Positions 1-6,369 of a stretch of 6,649 bases of DNA are shown here, one piece after another (positions within the stretch are counted from its first letter, which is position 1; each line of letters starts with the position of its first letter). Origin of the DNA: an uncultured Rikenellaceae bacterium (GTDB lineage: Bacteria; Bacteroidota; Bacteroidia; Bacteroidales; Rikenellaceae). The stretch lies in the NCBI GenBank assembly GCA_947037995.1, contig CAMQUV010000062.1, positions 1-6,649 on the forward strand, written 5' to 3'. Both the position numbers and the translations under genes were made by a program. A model generated the notes under the pieces. The model was not told where the DNA came from, did not search any database, and was given only the letters and a program-made list of their open reading frames with translations.

Positions 1-48
1 TTTCGTGTGGCGTTGCCACCGGCGGATTGCTGCCTACGCCATCAATTT
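1..48. other. GC-rich left edge, no gene assigned
   Basis: This short stretch lies beyond the stop codon of the glycosyltransferase gene and is clearly richer in G and C than the genes beside it. A 5-bp inverted repeat, GGCGT at 9-13 and ACGCC at 36-40, could close a weak hairpin, but no T-run follows on either strand, so I do not call a terminator. A plus-strand frame is open from position 3 to a stop at 69-71 and could be the tail of a gene that starts outside the window. Nothing in its sequence is recognisable. Confidence 0.3.
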
Positions 49-978
49 CTACAGAACGCCGCTATTGTTAATTGCCATCTCGTACTTTTGCAGATACCCC
101 TGAGCCATAATTCTCGAATTAAAACAGTCCCGTGCATACTCCGAACAGATACGTTTATCAAAATTATTCTCCTTAATCGCTTGAGCTAAATCACTCTCAC
201 TGTTGGATAAGTACCCTACCTGATTGTTGATTATTTCGACTAGCGACCCTCTGTTTGCACCAAATACCGGTGCTCCCATATACAAACTTTCAGTCAATGC
301 TAAGCCGAAAGGCTCATCCCATAGTACCGGGAAAATTAATCCCTTCGAACCACCCAAAAGCTCGTTTTTCTCAGCCCCACCGACCATTCCGCAAAATTTG
401 ACCTTCGGCGACAGGGTAACGCGTAAACCCATTTTTAAATTCACACGAGTCCCACCTAGTACCCTCAGCCTTTCACCTTGAACACTATTGATTATTCGAA
501 TTGCACCCTTTACATTTTTTACCCTCCAAGCAGCTTTGCCTAGGAAATGGTAGTACTGGCGCTCTCTCGTAAAGTCAACGTCGCCGTAATCGTCCCAGTT
601 CATACCGTTGTAGACAAAATGCTCTCCGCCGTGTCTTTGGGCGTGATTTTGCGATACGTAGACAGCGTTTTTGGGTCGGAAGTCAGAGCCTAGATTGCCG
701 TGCACAGTCGTAATTACCGGCTTAGAGCAGACCGCAGTTAGCTCCGAGTTTAAGTGTATAATATCCACATCATCGGGCACTTGACTGTTCAGAGACAGTG
801 TTTTATCTCGAATAATGAGGTCGCCAAAAGGGTTTTTGGAGCCCGCAGCTGCTAGAAATGTGACTTTGTGTCCAAGCCTATGCAGCTCCTCGGCCAAATA
901 CCAAACAACCCTTTCCGTACCGCCGTAAAGCGTTGCAGGGAGTTTGGCGTTTTGTTCGATTAAGACGTGTAATTTCAT
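49..978 (-). CDS. Glycosyltransferase, GT-B fold, family 4-like (compact)
   Basis: Likely a cytoplasmic retaining glycosyltransferase that moves a sugar from a nucleotide-sugar to a glycan or lipid acceptor; the substrate cannot be read from the sequence. The 309-residue protein has no signal peptide or membrane segment. The N-terminal half carries the glycine-rich GGTERV motif (19-24) after the first strand, then VDIIHLN (71-77) and TVHGN (91-95). The C-terminal half holds a FLGKAAWRVKN segment (145-155), where family members contact the donor phosphates, and the EX7E pair E222/E230 in DEPFGLALTE. It is somewhat shorter than the usual 340-380 residues, mainly through short linkers, with both lobes present. 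The ATG at 976-978 begins the expected MKLHVLIEQ strand, and the leader is A/T-rich without a Shine-Dalgarno sequence. It lies 65 nt downstream of ettA with no terminator or consensus promoter between, so read-through is likely. Family certain, role unknown. Confidence 0.87.
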   Translation of the reverse strand: MKLHVLIEQNAKLPATLYGGTERVVWYLAEELHRLGHKVTFLAAAGSKNPFGDLIIRDKTLSLNSQVPDDVDIIHLNSELTAVCSKPVITTVHGNLGSDFRPKNAVYVSQNHAQRHGGEHFVYNGMNWDDYGDVDFTRERQYYHFLGKAAWRVKNVKGAIRIINSVQGERLRVLGGTRVNLKMGLRVTLSPKVKFCGMVGGAEKNELLGGSKGLIFPVLWDEPFGLALTESLYMGAPVFGANRGSLVEIINNQVGYLSNSESDLAQAIKENNFDKRICSEYARDCFNSRIMAQGYLQKYEMAINNSGVL

Positions 979-1043
979 TATATTATCGTGAATTATCGTT
1001 GTTCTGTCGTATTGTTTGTAGTGTCGTCTGTTGCGGTATTTTG

Positions 1044-2729
1044 TTAGTCAACTAGTTTGCGATACCTAGTTTTGGCATTAGCCGCATCGCCTAGAGTGGC
1101 CGCTTTATGTTCTTCATATTCAGAATATCCGCCTTCAAAGAATACAACTTTACCATTTCCTTCAAACGAAAGTATGTGTGTTGCAATGCGGTCTAAGAAC
1201 CACCTATCGTGAGAAATAACCACTGCACATCCCGCAAACGAGTCTAGCCCGTCTTCGAGAGCCCTTAGCGTATTGACATCAATATCATTCGTAGGCTCAT
1301 CAAGCAAAAGGACGTTACCTTCCTCTTTGAGCGCCATCGCAAGGTGGAGTCGATTTCTCTCCCCTCCCGATAGGATGCCACATTTTTTCTCTTGGTCGGC
1401 TCCTGTGAAATTAAATCGTGCGACATACGCTCGGGCGTTAATTTGTCGTCCTCCGATAGATATAAGTTCAGAATTTTGCGATATAACCTCGAACACACTT
1501 TTATCTGGGTCAATCGAGCGGTGTTGTTGGTCAACGTATGACAGTTTGACTGTTTCGCCAAGCCTAAACGTTCCTTCGGTAGGTTGTTCTAGCCCCATAA
1601 TCATACGGAACAGGGTAGTTTTACCCACGCCATTGGGTCCAATAATCCCCACAATACCAGCTGGTGGCAGTACGAAGTCAAGATTTTCGTATAACACTCT
1701 GTCGTCAAATTGTTTTTTAACGTTATGCGCTTCAATCACCACGTTACCGAGTCTCGGTCCGTTTGGTATAAATATTTCGAGTTTCTCTTCTTTCTCGCGT
1801 TGCTCTTGCCCGGCGAGTTTATCGTAAGCCGTGAGTCGAGCTTTTCCTTTGGCTCTACGTCCTTTGGGTGACAGTTTGACCCATTCGAGTTCTCGCTCAA
1901 GAGTTTTCCTTCTTTTTGATTCTTGTTTTTCTTCCATCGCTAGTCTCGTCGATTTTTGTTCGAGCCATAGCGTATAATTTCCTTTCCACGGGATTCCTTC
2001 ACCTCGGTCGAGTTCGAGTATCCATCCTGCTACATTATCAAGGAAATATCTATCGTGGGTTACAGCTATTACTGTTCCTTTATATTGTTTAAGGTGTTGT
2101 TCGAGCCAGTCGATACTTTCGGCATCAAGGTGGTTGGTTGGTTCATCGAGCAGTAGTACGTCGGGTTCTTGGAGCAGCAGTCTGCACAGAGCGATACGTC
2201 TTTTTTCGCCACCAGAAAGGTGGTCAATAATTTCGTCAGCAGGAGGGCATCTAAGTGCGTCCATTGCGCGAGTCAGTTTTTGGTCAAGTTCCCATCCTCC
2301 TGAATGTTCTATCGCTTCGGTGAGTACGCCTTGTCTTTCGATGAGGCTATTCATCTCGTCGTCGGTCATAGGTTCCATAAATTTCATATTAACCTCTTCG
2401 TACTCTTTGAGCAGTGCTACCACGTCGGCGCAACCTTCTTCGACAATTTCGCGTACAGTTTTGCCTTTTTCGAGTATTGGTTCTTGTTCGAGGTATCCTA
2501 CTGAGTAGCCGGGAGAGAACACAACTTCGCCGTTAAATGATTTGTCTAAACCTGCTATAATCTTCATCAGCGTGGATTTCCCCGAGCCGTTAAGCCCGAT
2601 GATACCAATTTTGGCGCCGTAGAAGAATGATAGGTATATGTTATTTAGGATTTTCTTATTGTTAGCGGGGAATATTTTGGAAACTCCGACCATAGAAAAT
2701 ATGATTTTCTCGTTAATAGGTTCAGCCAT
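1044..2729 (-). CDS. ettA: Energy-dependent translational throttle protein EttA (ABC-F)
   Basis: A soluble ABC-F ATPase. In studied bacteria EttA binds the ribosomal E site and gates entry into elongation according to the ATP/ADP ratio. The 561 residues match the family length (about 555). Domain 1 has Walker A GLNGSGKST (45-53), signature LSGGE (171-175), Walker B VLLLDEP (191-197; D195, E196) and the H-loop THDR (224-227). Domain 2 has Walker A GPNGVGKTT (364-372), LSGGE (453-457), VLLLDEP (473-479) and SHDR (506-509). The linker between them contains the basic SPKGRRAKGKARLTAYDKL stretch (287-305), characteristic of EttA and corresponding to the P-site tRNA interaction motif. The insertion at about 95-140 fits the short EttA arm. 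There are no membrane segments, so this is not a transporter. All catalytic residues are intact. The ATG follows an A-rich leader; a candidate -7 box is at 2770-2777. The glycosyltransferase gene follows in the same direction. Confidence 0.97.
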   Translation of the reverse strand: MAEPINEKIIFSMVGVSKIFPANNKKILNNIYLSFFYGAKIGIIGLNGSGKSTLMKIIAGLDKSFNGEVVFSPGYSVGYLEQEPILEKGKTVREIVEEGCADVVALLKEYEEVNMKFMEPMTDDEMNSLIERQGVLTEAIEHSGGWELDQKLTRAMDALRCPPADEIIDHLSGGEKRRIALCRLLLQEPDVLLLDEPTNHLDAESIDWLEQHLKQYKGTVIAVTHDRYFLDNVAGWILELDRGEGIPWKGNYTLWLEQKSTRLAMEEKQESKRRKTLERELEWVKLSPKGRRAKGKARLTAYDKLAGQEQREKEEKLEIFIPNGPRLGNVVIEAHNVKKQFDDRVLYENLDFVLPPAGIVGIIGPNGVGKTTLFRMIMGLEQPTEGTFRLGETVKLSYVDQQHRSIDPDKSVFEVISQNSELISIGGRQINARAYVARFNFTGADQEKKCGILSGGERNRLHLAMALKEEGNVLLLDEPTNDIDVNTLRALEDGLDSFAGCAVVISHDRWFLDRIATHILSFEGNGKVVFFEGGYSEYEEHKAATLGDAANAKTRYRKLVD

Positions 2730-2765
2730 TTTTCGGGTAAGGTAAGGTGGTTAGAAAGTGATATG

Positions 2766-2797
2766 TTTGCAAAAATACAAAATAATTACTACATTTG
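2766..2797 (+). promoter_or_regulatory. Bacteroidota-type promoter of the structured RNA
   Basis: A TTTG -33 box (2766-2769) and a TACATTTG -7 box (2790-2797, matching TAnnTTTG exactly) are separated by 20 nt, within the 19-21 nt known for the main sigma factor of Bacteroidota. The expected start of transcription, a few bases downstream, is about 2801-2804. That is where the first hairpin of the predicted RNA begins. No plus-strand reading frame of note follows at once, which supports a promoter for a non-coding RNA. Confidence 0.75.
2770..2777 (-). promoter_or_regulatory. Candidate -7 box for ettA
   Basis: Read on the minus strand this is TATTTTTG, a full match to the Bacteroidota -7 consensus TAnnTTTG. 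Transcription would start near 2763-2766, giving a leader of about 35 nt before the ettA ATG. The expected -33 TTTG is not evident at 19-21 nt spacing; the sequence there is CTCG or similar. The call therefore rests on one box and position. It sits inside the spacer of the plus-strand RNA promoter, so the two promoters overlap. Confidence 0.4.
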
Positions 2798-2801
2798 CGA
2801 G

Positions 2802-2988
2802 GTTGAGACGTATAAAGTTTCAACATAAATAGCGTTTGCTATTGTTTTGGGTGGAAGAAAACGACCAATTAAATTTAGCCCCATAAAACAGTAAGTATTA
2901 ACGCCCACCGTTTTGTGTGGGCTTTACTTATTGGGGCTATGGTGCTTGGTCGTACCACTTCCACCGTAGGTATAGCCCGCATTTTTTA
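2802..2988 (+). ncRNA. Long-hairpin structured RNA, candidate 6S RNA
   Basis: Seen in the sequence: after a strong promoter comes a 5' hairpin (GTTGAGAC 2802-2809 with GTTTCAAC 2817-2824), then one long rod. Its paired segments, from outside in, are 2832-2834/2978-2980, 2838-2842/2972-2976, 2850-2857/2958-2965 (GGTGGAAG with CTTCCACC), 2861-2867/2947-2953 (ACGACCA with TGGTCGT), 2876-2883/2932-2939 (TAGCCCCA with TGGGGCTA), 2892-2897/2925-2930 and 2903-2908/2917-2922, with an 8-nt terminal loop. Internal loops lie between, the most central being about 8 by 7 nt (2868-2875/2940-2946). A T-run at 2982-2987 follows the closing stem and would end transcription. Inference: the length of about 187 nt, the single interrupted rod with a central bubble and the lack of an ORF fit 6S RNA, which mimics an open promoter and binds the housekeeping RNA polymerase; the Bacteroidales-1 motif is a related possibility. 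It does not carry SRP, RNase P or tmRNA signatures. I am confident it is a structured RNA and much less sure it is 6S. Confidence 0.72.
2972..2988 (+). terminator. 3' end of the structured RNA: closing strand plus T-run
   Basis: The 3' strand of the closing stem (ATAGC at 2972-2976 and CGC at 2978-2980) is followed by A and then six T residues (2982-2987). The stem partners lie about 135 nt upstream (2832-2842), so the RNA's own closing stem would act as the intrinsic terminator. Whether it stops all transcripts or lets some continue into the lipoprotein gene cannot be told. Confidence 0.5.
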
Positions 2989-3012
2989 TTAATAGTGGTT
3001 TGTATTTAGATA

Positions 3013-3057
3013 TTAACAATAGACAACCTAAATCAAATTAGAAAATCCTATTGTTAA
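3013..3057 (+). promoter_or_regulatory. 10-bp perfect inverted repeat in the lipoprotein leader
   Basis: TTAACAATAG (3013-3022) and CTATTGTTAA (3048-3057) are perfect inverted copies with 25 nt between them, ending 19 nt before the lipoprotein ATG. The arms could be half-sites of an operator, or they could pair in RNA as a 10-bp stem with a large loop close to the start codon. No T-run follows, so it is not a terminator. A TTTG at 2999-3002 could be a -33 box, but the place where its -7 box should be, overlapping the left arm, has only TA of the consensus. Confidence 0.45.
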
Positions 3058-3076
3058 CATTAAAATAACTAAAACT

Positions 3077-3532
3077 ATGAAAAACAAAATCTACACCCTA
3101 ATCACAATCGTATGCCTTTGCATACTTACCAGCTGTAAAAAAGAAGAAGCTAAATCATTCGAATACAACCAAGACGAAATTCTCGGAACGTGGAAGATTT
3201 CGGAAGTCTTCACAGACCTGAAAGTTAGCGCATCGGACACCGTGCAGCTCGACGCGCCACAATTTATTGTGGTTGGCAGTACCATCTATAAAGATATCGA
3301 GAACTTCTATCTAACACTTAATACTGGTAAGGAATTTAGCTCTCACGGATATATGAAAGACCAAACAGGTTCGTATAAAACATATAGTAATATAATAGAG
3401 CTTCGCCCTGATAGACTGTTAGAAAATGAGGAATTTGGAATGTTTATGATACATTCCCTCTCTAATAATACAGCCGAAGTGACAATGTCTTTGGATGGCA
3501 AGAGCGACCTTCTAATTAGAGTGCGAAAATAA
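3077..3532 (+). CDS. Small secreted lipoprotein, lipocalin-like
   Basis: A 151-residue protein with a lipoprotein signal peptide: basic MKNKIY, a hydrophobic core, and a lipobox LTSC (17-20) with C20 as the lipidated residue. Charged residues follow at once (KKEE, 21-24). The mature part starts near ILGTWKISEV (35-44), a pattern typical of small Bacteroidota lipocalin-like lipoproteins, and continues with alternating polar and hydrophobic stretches that suggest a small beta-barrel or beta-sandwich. Lipidation would place it in the inner or outer membrane; the KKEE run does not settle which. The ATG sits in an A-rich leader without a Shine-Dalgarno sequence, which is usual for the phylum, and begins exactly at the signal peptide. 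It is the only protein gene on the plus strand here and stands alone, so context gives no function. The coding call is firm; I do not recognise a specific family or role. Confidence 0.88.
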   Translation: MKNKIYTLITIVCLCILTSCKKEEAKSFEYNQDEILGTWKISEVFTDLKVSASDTVQLDAPQFIVVGSTIYKDIENFYLTLNTGKEFSSHGYMKDQTGSYKTYSNIIELRPDRLLENEEFGMFMIHSLSNNTAEVTMSLDGKSDLLIRVRK

Positions 3533-3681
3533 AGGACTAACATAAATACCCTGCTGAGTAACTAAATTAGGCGAAAATGCGCCCCGTTTAAATCCTAGCT
3601 CGGGTCTTATTTACATTACCCCCAACATAACAAACATTAATCCCCAATAAAATACAATAGGACAGTAGGATTAAATCAATC

Positions 3682-3717
3682 AATAGGGCAGGCTAAATCT
3701 AATTAGCCTGCCCTATT
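3682..3717. terminator. Bidirectional terminator between the lipoprotein gene and nadC
   Basis: A perfect 15-bp stem (AATAGGGCAGGCTAA at 3682-3696 with its inverted copy at 3703-3717) closes a 6-nt loop. It lies between two convergent genes, 27 nt past the nadC stop and 149 nt past the lipoprotein stop. The A/T ends of the stem supply T-rich 3' flanks in both directions (TATTATTATTG on the plus strand), although neither is a long T-run. Position and symmetry make a shared intrinsic terminator the best reading. Confidence 0.82.
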
Positions 3718-3744
3718 ATTATTGTAATTATTTAGCGTACGGTA

Positions 3745-4605
3745 TTACTCTTTTATCGCTTTGAGACTCATATCGAGTGACTTGATTTGGTGAGTAAGAG
3801 CACCGACCGATATAAAGTCGACACCACAAAGCGCATAGCTTCTGATAGTGTCAAGGGTGATGCCGCCCGAGCTTTCGACTTGCACTCTGCCGTTGATAAA
3901 TTCAACCGCTTCTTTGGTTTTTTTGGTATCAAAGTTGTCGAGCATAATGCGGTCTGCGCCGCCAGTGTTAAGAACCTCTATAATGTCATCCATCGAGCGC
4001 ACTTCGATTTCTATTTGGAGTGATTTGCTATTTTTCTTGAGATATTCTTTAGCGCCGTTAAGTGCTTGCGCCACTCCACCAGCGAAGTCGATATGGTTAT
4101 CTTTGAGTAGTATAAGGTCATAAAGTCCCGTTCGGTGGTTGACTCCTCCTCCGGTTTTGACAGCAATTTTGTCGAGCACTCTCATACCAGGGTTCGTTTT
4201 TCGGGTGTCAAGGAGTTTGGCCGATGTGCCTTCGATTTCTTTGACGTAATTGGCTGTTTGCGTAGCTACGCCGCTCATTCGTTGCATAATGTTGAGTATA
4301 ATTCTCTCGGCTTGCAACAGTGAGTGTAGTTTTCCTTTGACGGTAAACGCTATATCTCCGATTTTCACGAGCTCTCCATCCTGTATTAGTTGCGTAAAAG
4401 TAACTTCGGGGTCGAGTTTTGTGAATATCATTCGCGCAATTTCGATTCCCGAGACAACGCCATTTTGTTTAATAAGTAGGTGCATTTTGCCAATTTCGTC
4501 TTTTGGTATAGATGAAAGTGTGGCGTGGTCCCCATCCCCGATATCTTCTTTGATAGATAGTTCGATAAGGTCTTCAATGAATGGAATGTAGTCAGGTTTT
4601 ATCAT
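3745..4605 (-). CDS. nadC: Nicotinate-nucleotide pyrophosphorylase (quinolinate phosphoribosyltransferase)
   Basis: Cytoplasmic enzyme of de novo NAD synthesis: quinolinate plus PRPP gives nicotinate mononucleotide, CO2 and pyrophosphate. The 286 residues match the family length. Motifs run in the expected order: EDIGDGD (20-26), ERIILNIMQRMSGVAT (100-115), DTRKTNPGMR (133-142), KTGGGVNHRTGLYD (150-163), KDNH (168-171), IEVR (200-203), MLDN (221-224), ESSGGIT (244-250) and VGALTH (267-272). The basic residues that bind quinolinate and the PRPP phosphates (R101, R135, H157, R158, K168) and the acidic E201 and D223 are all present. The ATG at 4603-4605 gives a full N-terminal domain and follows an A-rich leader. 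It lies 49 nt downstream of glyQS with no hairpin or -7 box between, so the two are probably co-transcribed. The usual partners nadA and nadB are not in the window. Confidence 0.97.
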   Translation of the reverse strand: MIKPDYIPFIEDLIELSIKEDIGDGDHATLSSIPKDEIGKMHLLIKQNGVVSGIEIARMIFTKLDPEVTFTQLIQDGELVKIGDIAFTVKGKLHSLLQAERIILNIMQRMSGVATQTANYVKEIEGTSAKLLDTRKTNPGMRVLDKIAVKTGGGVNHRTGLYDLILLKDNHIDFAGGVAQALNGAKEYLKKNSKSLQIEIEVRSMDDIIEVLNTGGADRIMLDNFDTKKTKEAVEFINGRVQVESSGGITLDTIRSYALCGVDFISVGALTHQIKSLDMSLKAIKE

Positions 4606-4654
4606 TTTTTCAGTTGAGGATAAAATTGTATAAAAAAATCGTATTTAATATTGT

Positions 4655-6193
4655 TTAGAGTAGTTTTTTGAGCATAGCTGTAAACCCTACTTCATTTTCG
4701 ACGATTTGCGGAAGCTCGCTAATAGCAACTCGTTCTTGTTTCATTGTGTCTCTGTGTCTGATAGTCACGCAGTTATCGTTGATTGAGTCGTGGTCGACAG
4801 TCACGCAAAGGGGTGTTCCGATGGCGTCTTGTCTTCTATATCTTTTCCCGATTGAGTCTTTTTCGTCGAGTTGGATATTATAGTTGAATTTGAGTGTGTC
4901 AATGATTTTCGCAGCCAGTTCGGGCAGTCCATCTTTTTTGACAAGGGGTAGTATCGCCACTTTCACCGGAGCCAGCGCCGCCGGAATCGCTAGGACAGTG
5001 CGGATATCTCCACCTTCTAGTTTCTCTTCTTTGTACGCAGCGGACATAACTTGCAGCACCATTCTGTCGACACCGATAGAGGTTTCGATAACGTACGGCA
5101 CGTAGCTTTCGTTTTTCTCAGTATCGAAGTACGTGATTTTTTTGCCAGAGAATTCGGCGTGTCTCGAGAGGTCAAAATCGGTTCTGGAGTGTATTCCTTC
5201 GACTTCTTTAAATCCGAACGGGAATTTGAATTCTATATCAGTGGCAGCATTTGCGTAGTGAGCGAGTTTGATATGGTCGTGAAATTGGTATGACGCATCG
5301 CCAAAGCCGAGTGACTTATGCCAATTCATACGAAATTGTTTCCAGTGTTCGAACCATTTTAGTTCGGTTCCTGGCGCCACAAAGAATTGCATTTCCATCT
5401 GTTCGAATTCTCTCATACGGAATATAAATTGTCGAGCAACGATTTCATTTCTGAACGCTTTGCCGATTTGCGCTATTCCGAACGGTATTTTTTGTCGTCC
5501 TGATTTCTGCACGTTGAGGAAGTTTACGAAGATACCTTGCGCCGTTTCGGGTCTTAGGTATATTGTATTTGCCCCTTCCGTTACCGAGCCAATTTTGGTG
5601 TCGAACATAAGGTTGAATTGTCTTACATCGGTCCAGTTTCTTGTGCCCGAGATAGGGCAGGCGATTTCGAGGTTTTCGATAAGAGCTTTTACTCCCACAA
5701 GGTCGTTAGCCTCGAGTGTGCGAGCCATTTCGTTGTTCGCGGCGTCGATTTTCTCTTGGTAAGCAGCTACTCTGGGGTTGGTTTGGCGGAACATAGTTTC
5801 GTCAAATTCGTCGAATCTTTTGCGTGCTTTTTCAACCTCTTTGTTGATTTTCTCTTGTTGTTTGGCGACCCACTCTTCGATAAGCACGTCGGCGCGGTAT
5901 CTTTTTTTGGAGTCTTTGTTGTCTATTAGTGGGTCGTTGAACGCTCCCACGTGTCCTGATGCTTCCCATACTTTGGGGTGCATAAATATGGCGGTGTCGA
6001 TTCCTACGATGTTAGAGTGTAGTTTTGTCATCGAGTCCCACCAATATTTTTTGATATTATTTTTGAGTTCGACTCCAAGTTGCCCGTAGTCGTAAACAGC
6101 GGCAAGTCCGTCGTAGATTTCGCTAGATTGAAAGATAAATCCGTATTCTTTGCTGTGTGCAATTAGTTTTTTGAAGAGCTCTTCTTGTGTCAT
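4655..6193 (-). CDS. glyQS: Glycine--tRNA ligase, homodimeric class II type
   Basis: Charges tRNA-Gly with glycine in the cytoplasm, using ATP. The 512 residues match the single-chain dimeric type, not the separate alpha and beta subunits of many other bacteria. The N-terminal part has EIYDGLAAVYDYG (25-37) and ASGHVGAFNDPLID (78-91). The catalytic core has YLRPETAQGIFVNF (212-225), motif 2 with FRNEI (247-251) and RQFIFRMREFEQMEMQFF (254-271), and motif 3 with ETSIGVDRMVL (370-380; R377). The anticodon-binding domain runs from about 408 to 505. Positions where many relatives carry a zinc-type DCKxCK motif read DNKDSK (91-96), and only C179 remains in the later CPISG, so no zinc ribbon forms. 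The ATG at 6191-6193 is in a leader without a Shine-Dalgarno sequence, about 45 nt after a -7 box at 6240-6247. nadC follows in the same direction. Confidence 0.97.
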   Translation of the reverse strand: MTQEELFKKLIAHSKEYGFIFQSSEIYDGLAAVYDYGQLGVELKNNIKKYWWDSMTKLHSNIVGIDTAIFMHPKVWEASGHVGAFNDPLIDNKDSKKRYRADVLIEEWVAKQQEKINKEVEKARKRFDEFDETMFRQTNPRVAAYQEKIDAANNEMARTLEANDLVGVKALIENLEIACPISGTRNWTDVRQFNLMFDTKIGSVTEGANTIYLRPETAQGIFVNFLNVQKSGRQKIPFGIAQIGKAFRNEIVARQFIFRMREFEQMEMQFFVAPGTELKWFEHWKQFRMNWHKSLGFGDASYQFHDHIKLAHYANAATDIEFKFPFGFKEVEGIHSRTDFDLSRHAEFSGKKITYFDTEKNESYVPYVIETSIGVDRMVLQVMSAAYKEEKLEGGDIRTVLAIPAALAPVKVAILPLVKKDGLPELAAKIIDTLKFNYNIQLDEKDSIGKRYRRQDAIGTPLCVTVDHDSINDNCVTIRHRDTMKQERVAISELPQIVENEVGFTAMLKKLL

Positions 6194-6239
6194 AGGTAGT
6201 CGGTGTTTGTGTTTTTTTTAGGGGAATGTGTTGTGAGGT

Positions 6240-6247
6240 CAAAGATA
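6240..6247 (-). promoter_or_regulatory. Candidate -7 box for glyQS
   Basis: On the minus strand this reads TATCTTTG, a full match to TAnnTTTG. Transcription would begin near 6234-6236, leaving a leader of about 40 nt before the glyQS ATG. A TTTG at the usual -33 spacing is missing, so only half of the promoter is supported. No T-box riboswitch, a common control of synthetase genes in Firmicutes, would fit in so short a leader. Confidence 0.45.
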
Positions 6248-6369
6248 ATAAAATTTTTGCAATTGGCGATGGCGAATTTTGTGAGATTTTAGTTCCGAGG
6301 TTTGTTTTAATTGCCAAACGCAGTTTTTCGGGTGCGCTAGTGGTGCTTGTTGTCAGTGTAATAAAACTA

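Noticed and set aside
62..71. CTATTGTTAA, identical to the right arm of the lipoprotein-leader repeat
   Set aside because: It lies in the coding end of the glycosyltransferase gene without an inverted partner and is probably chance in A/T-rich DNA.
7..189. Plus-strand 60-codon open frame at the left edge
   Set aside because: It runs antisense to the 3' end of the glycosyltransferase gene for most of its length, has cysteine- and leucine-rich composition without a domain, and has no promoter.
1265..1561. Minus-strand 98-codon frame overlapping ettA in another register
   Set aside because: It is out of frame with clear EttA motifs and has no start context of its own. There is no sign of a frameshift, since ettA is intact.
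1273..1827. Plus-strand 184-codon open frame inside ettA
   Set aside because: It is antisense to the second ATPase domain, serine/proline-rich as antisense frames of this codon usage are, and ettA explains the conservation.
2850..2965. Long inverted repeat read as a small transposable element (MITE)
   Set aside because: The arms are interrupted by loops in a graded rod, no target-site duplication is seen at the ends, and a promoter and T-run frame it as an RNA gene.
3545..3600. Weak hairpin GGCG/CGCC (within 3570-3583) after the lipoprotein gene
   Set aside because: Only 4 bp pair and no T-run follows; the much stronger hairpin at 3682-3717 is the likely terminator.
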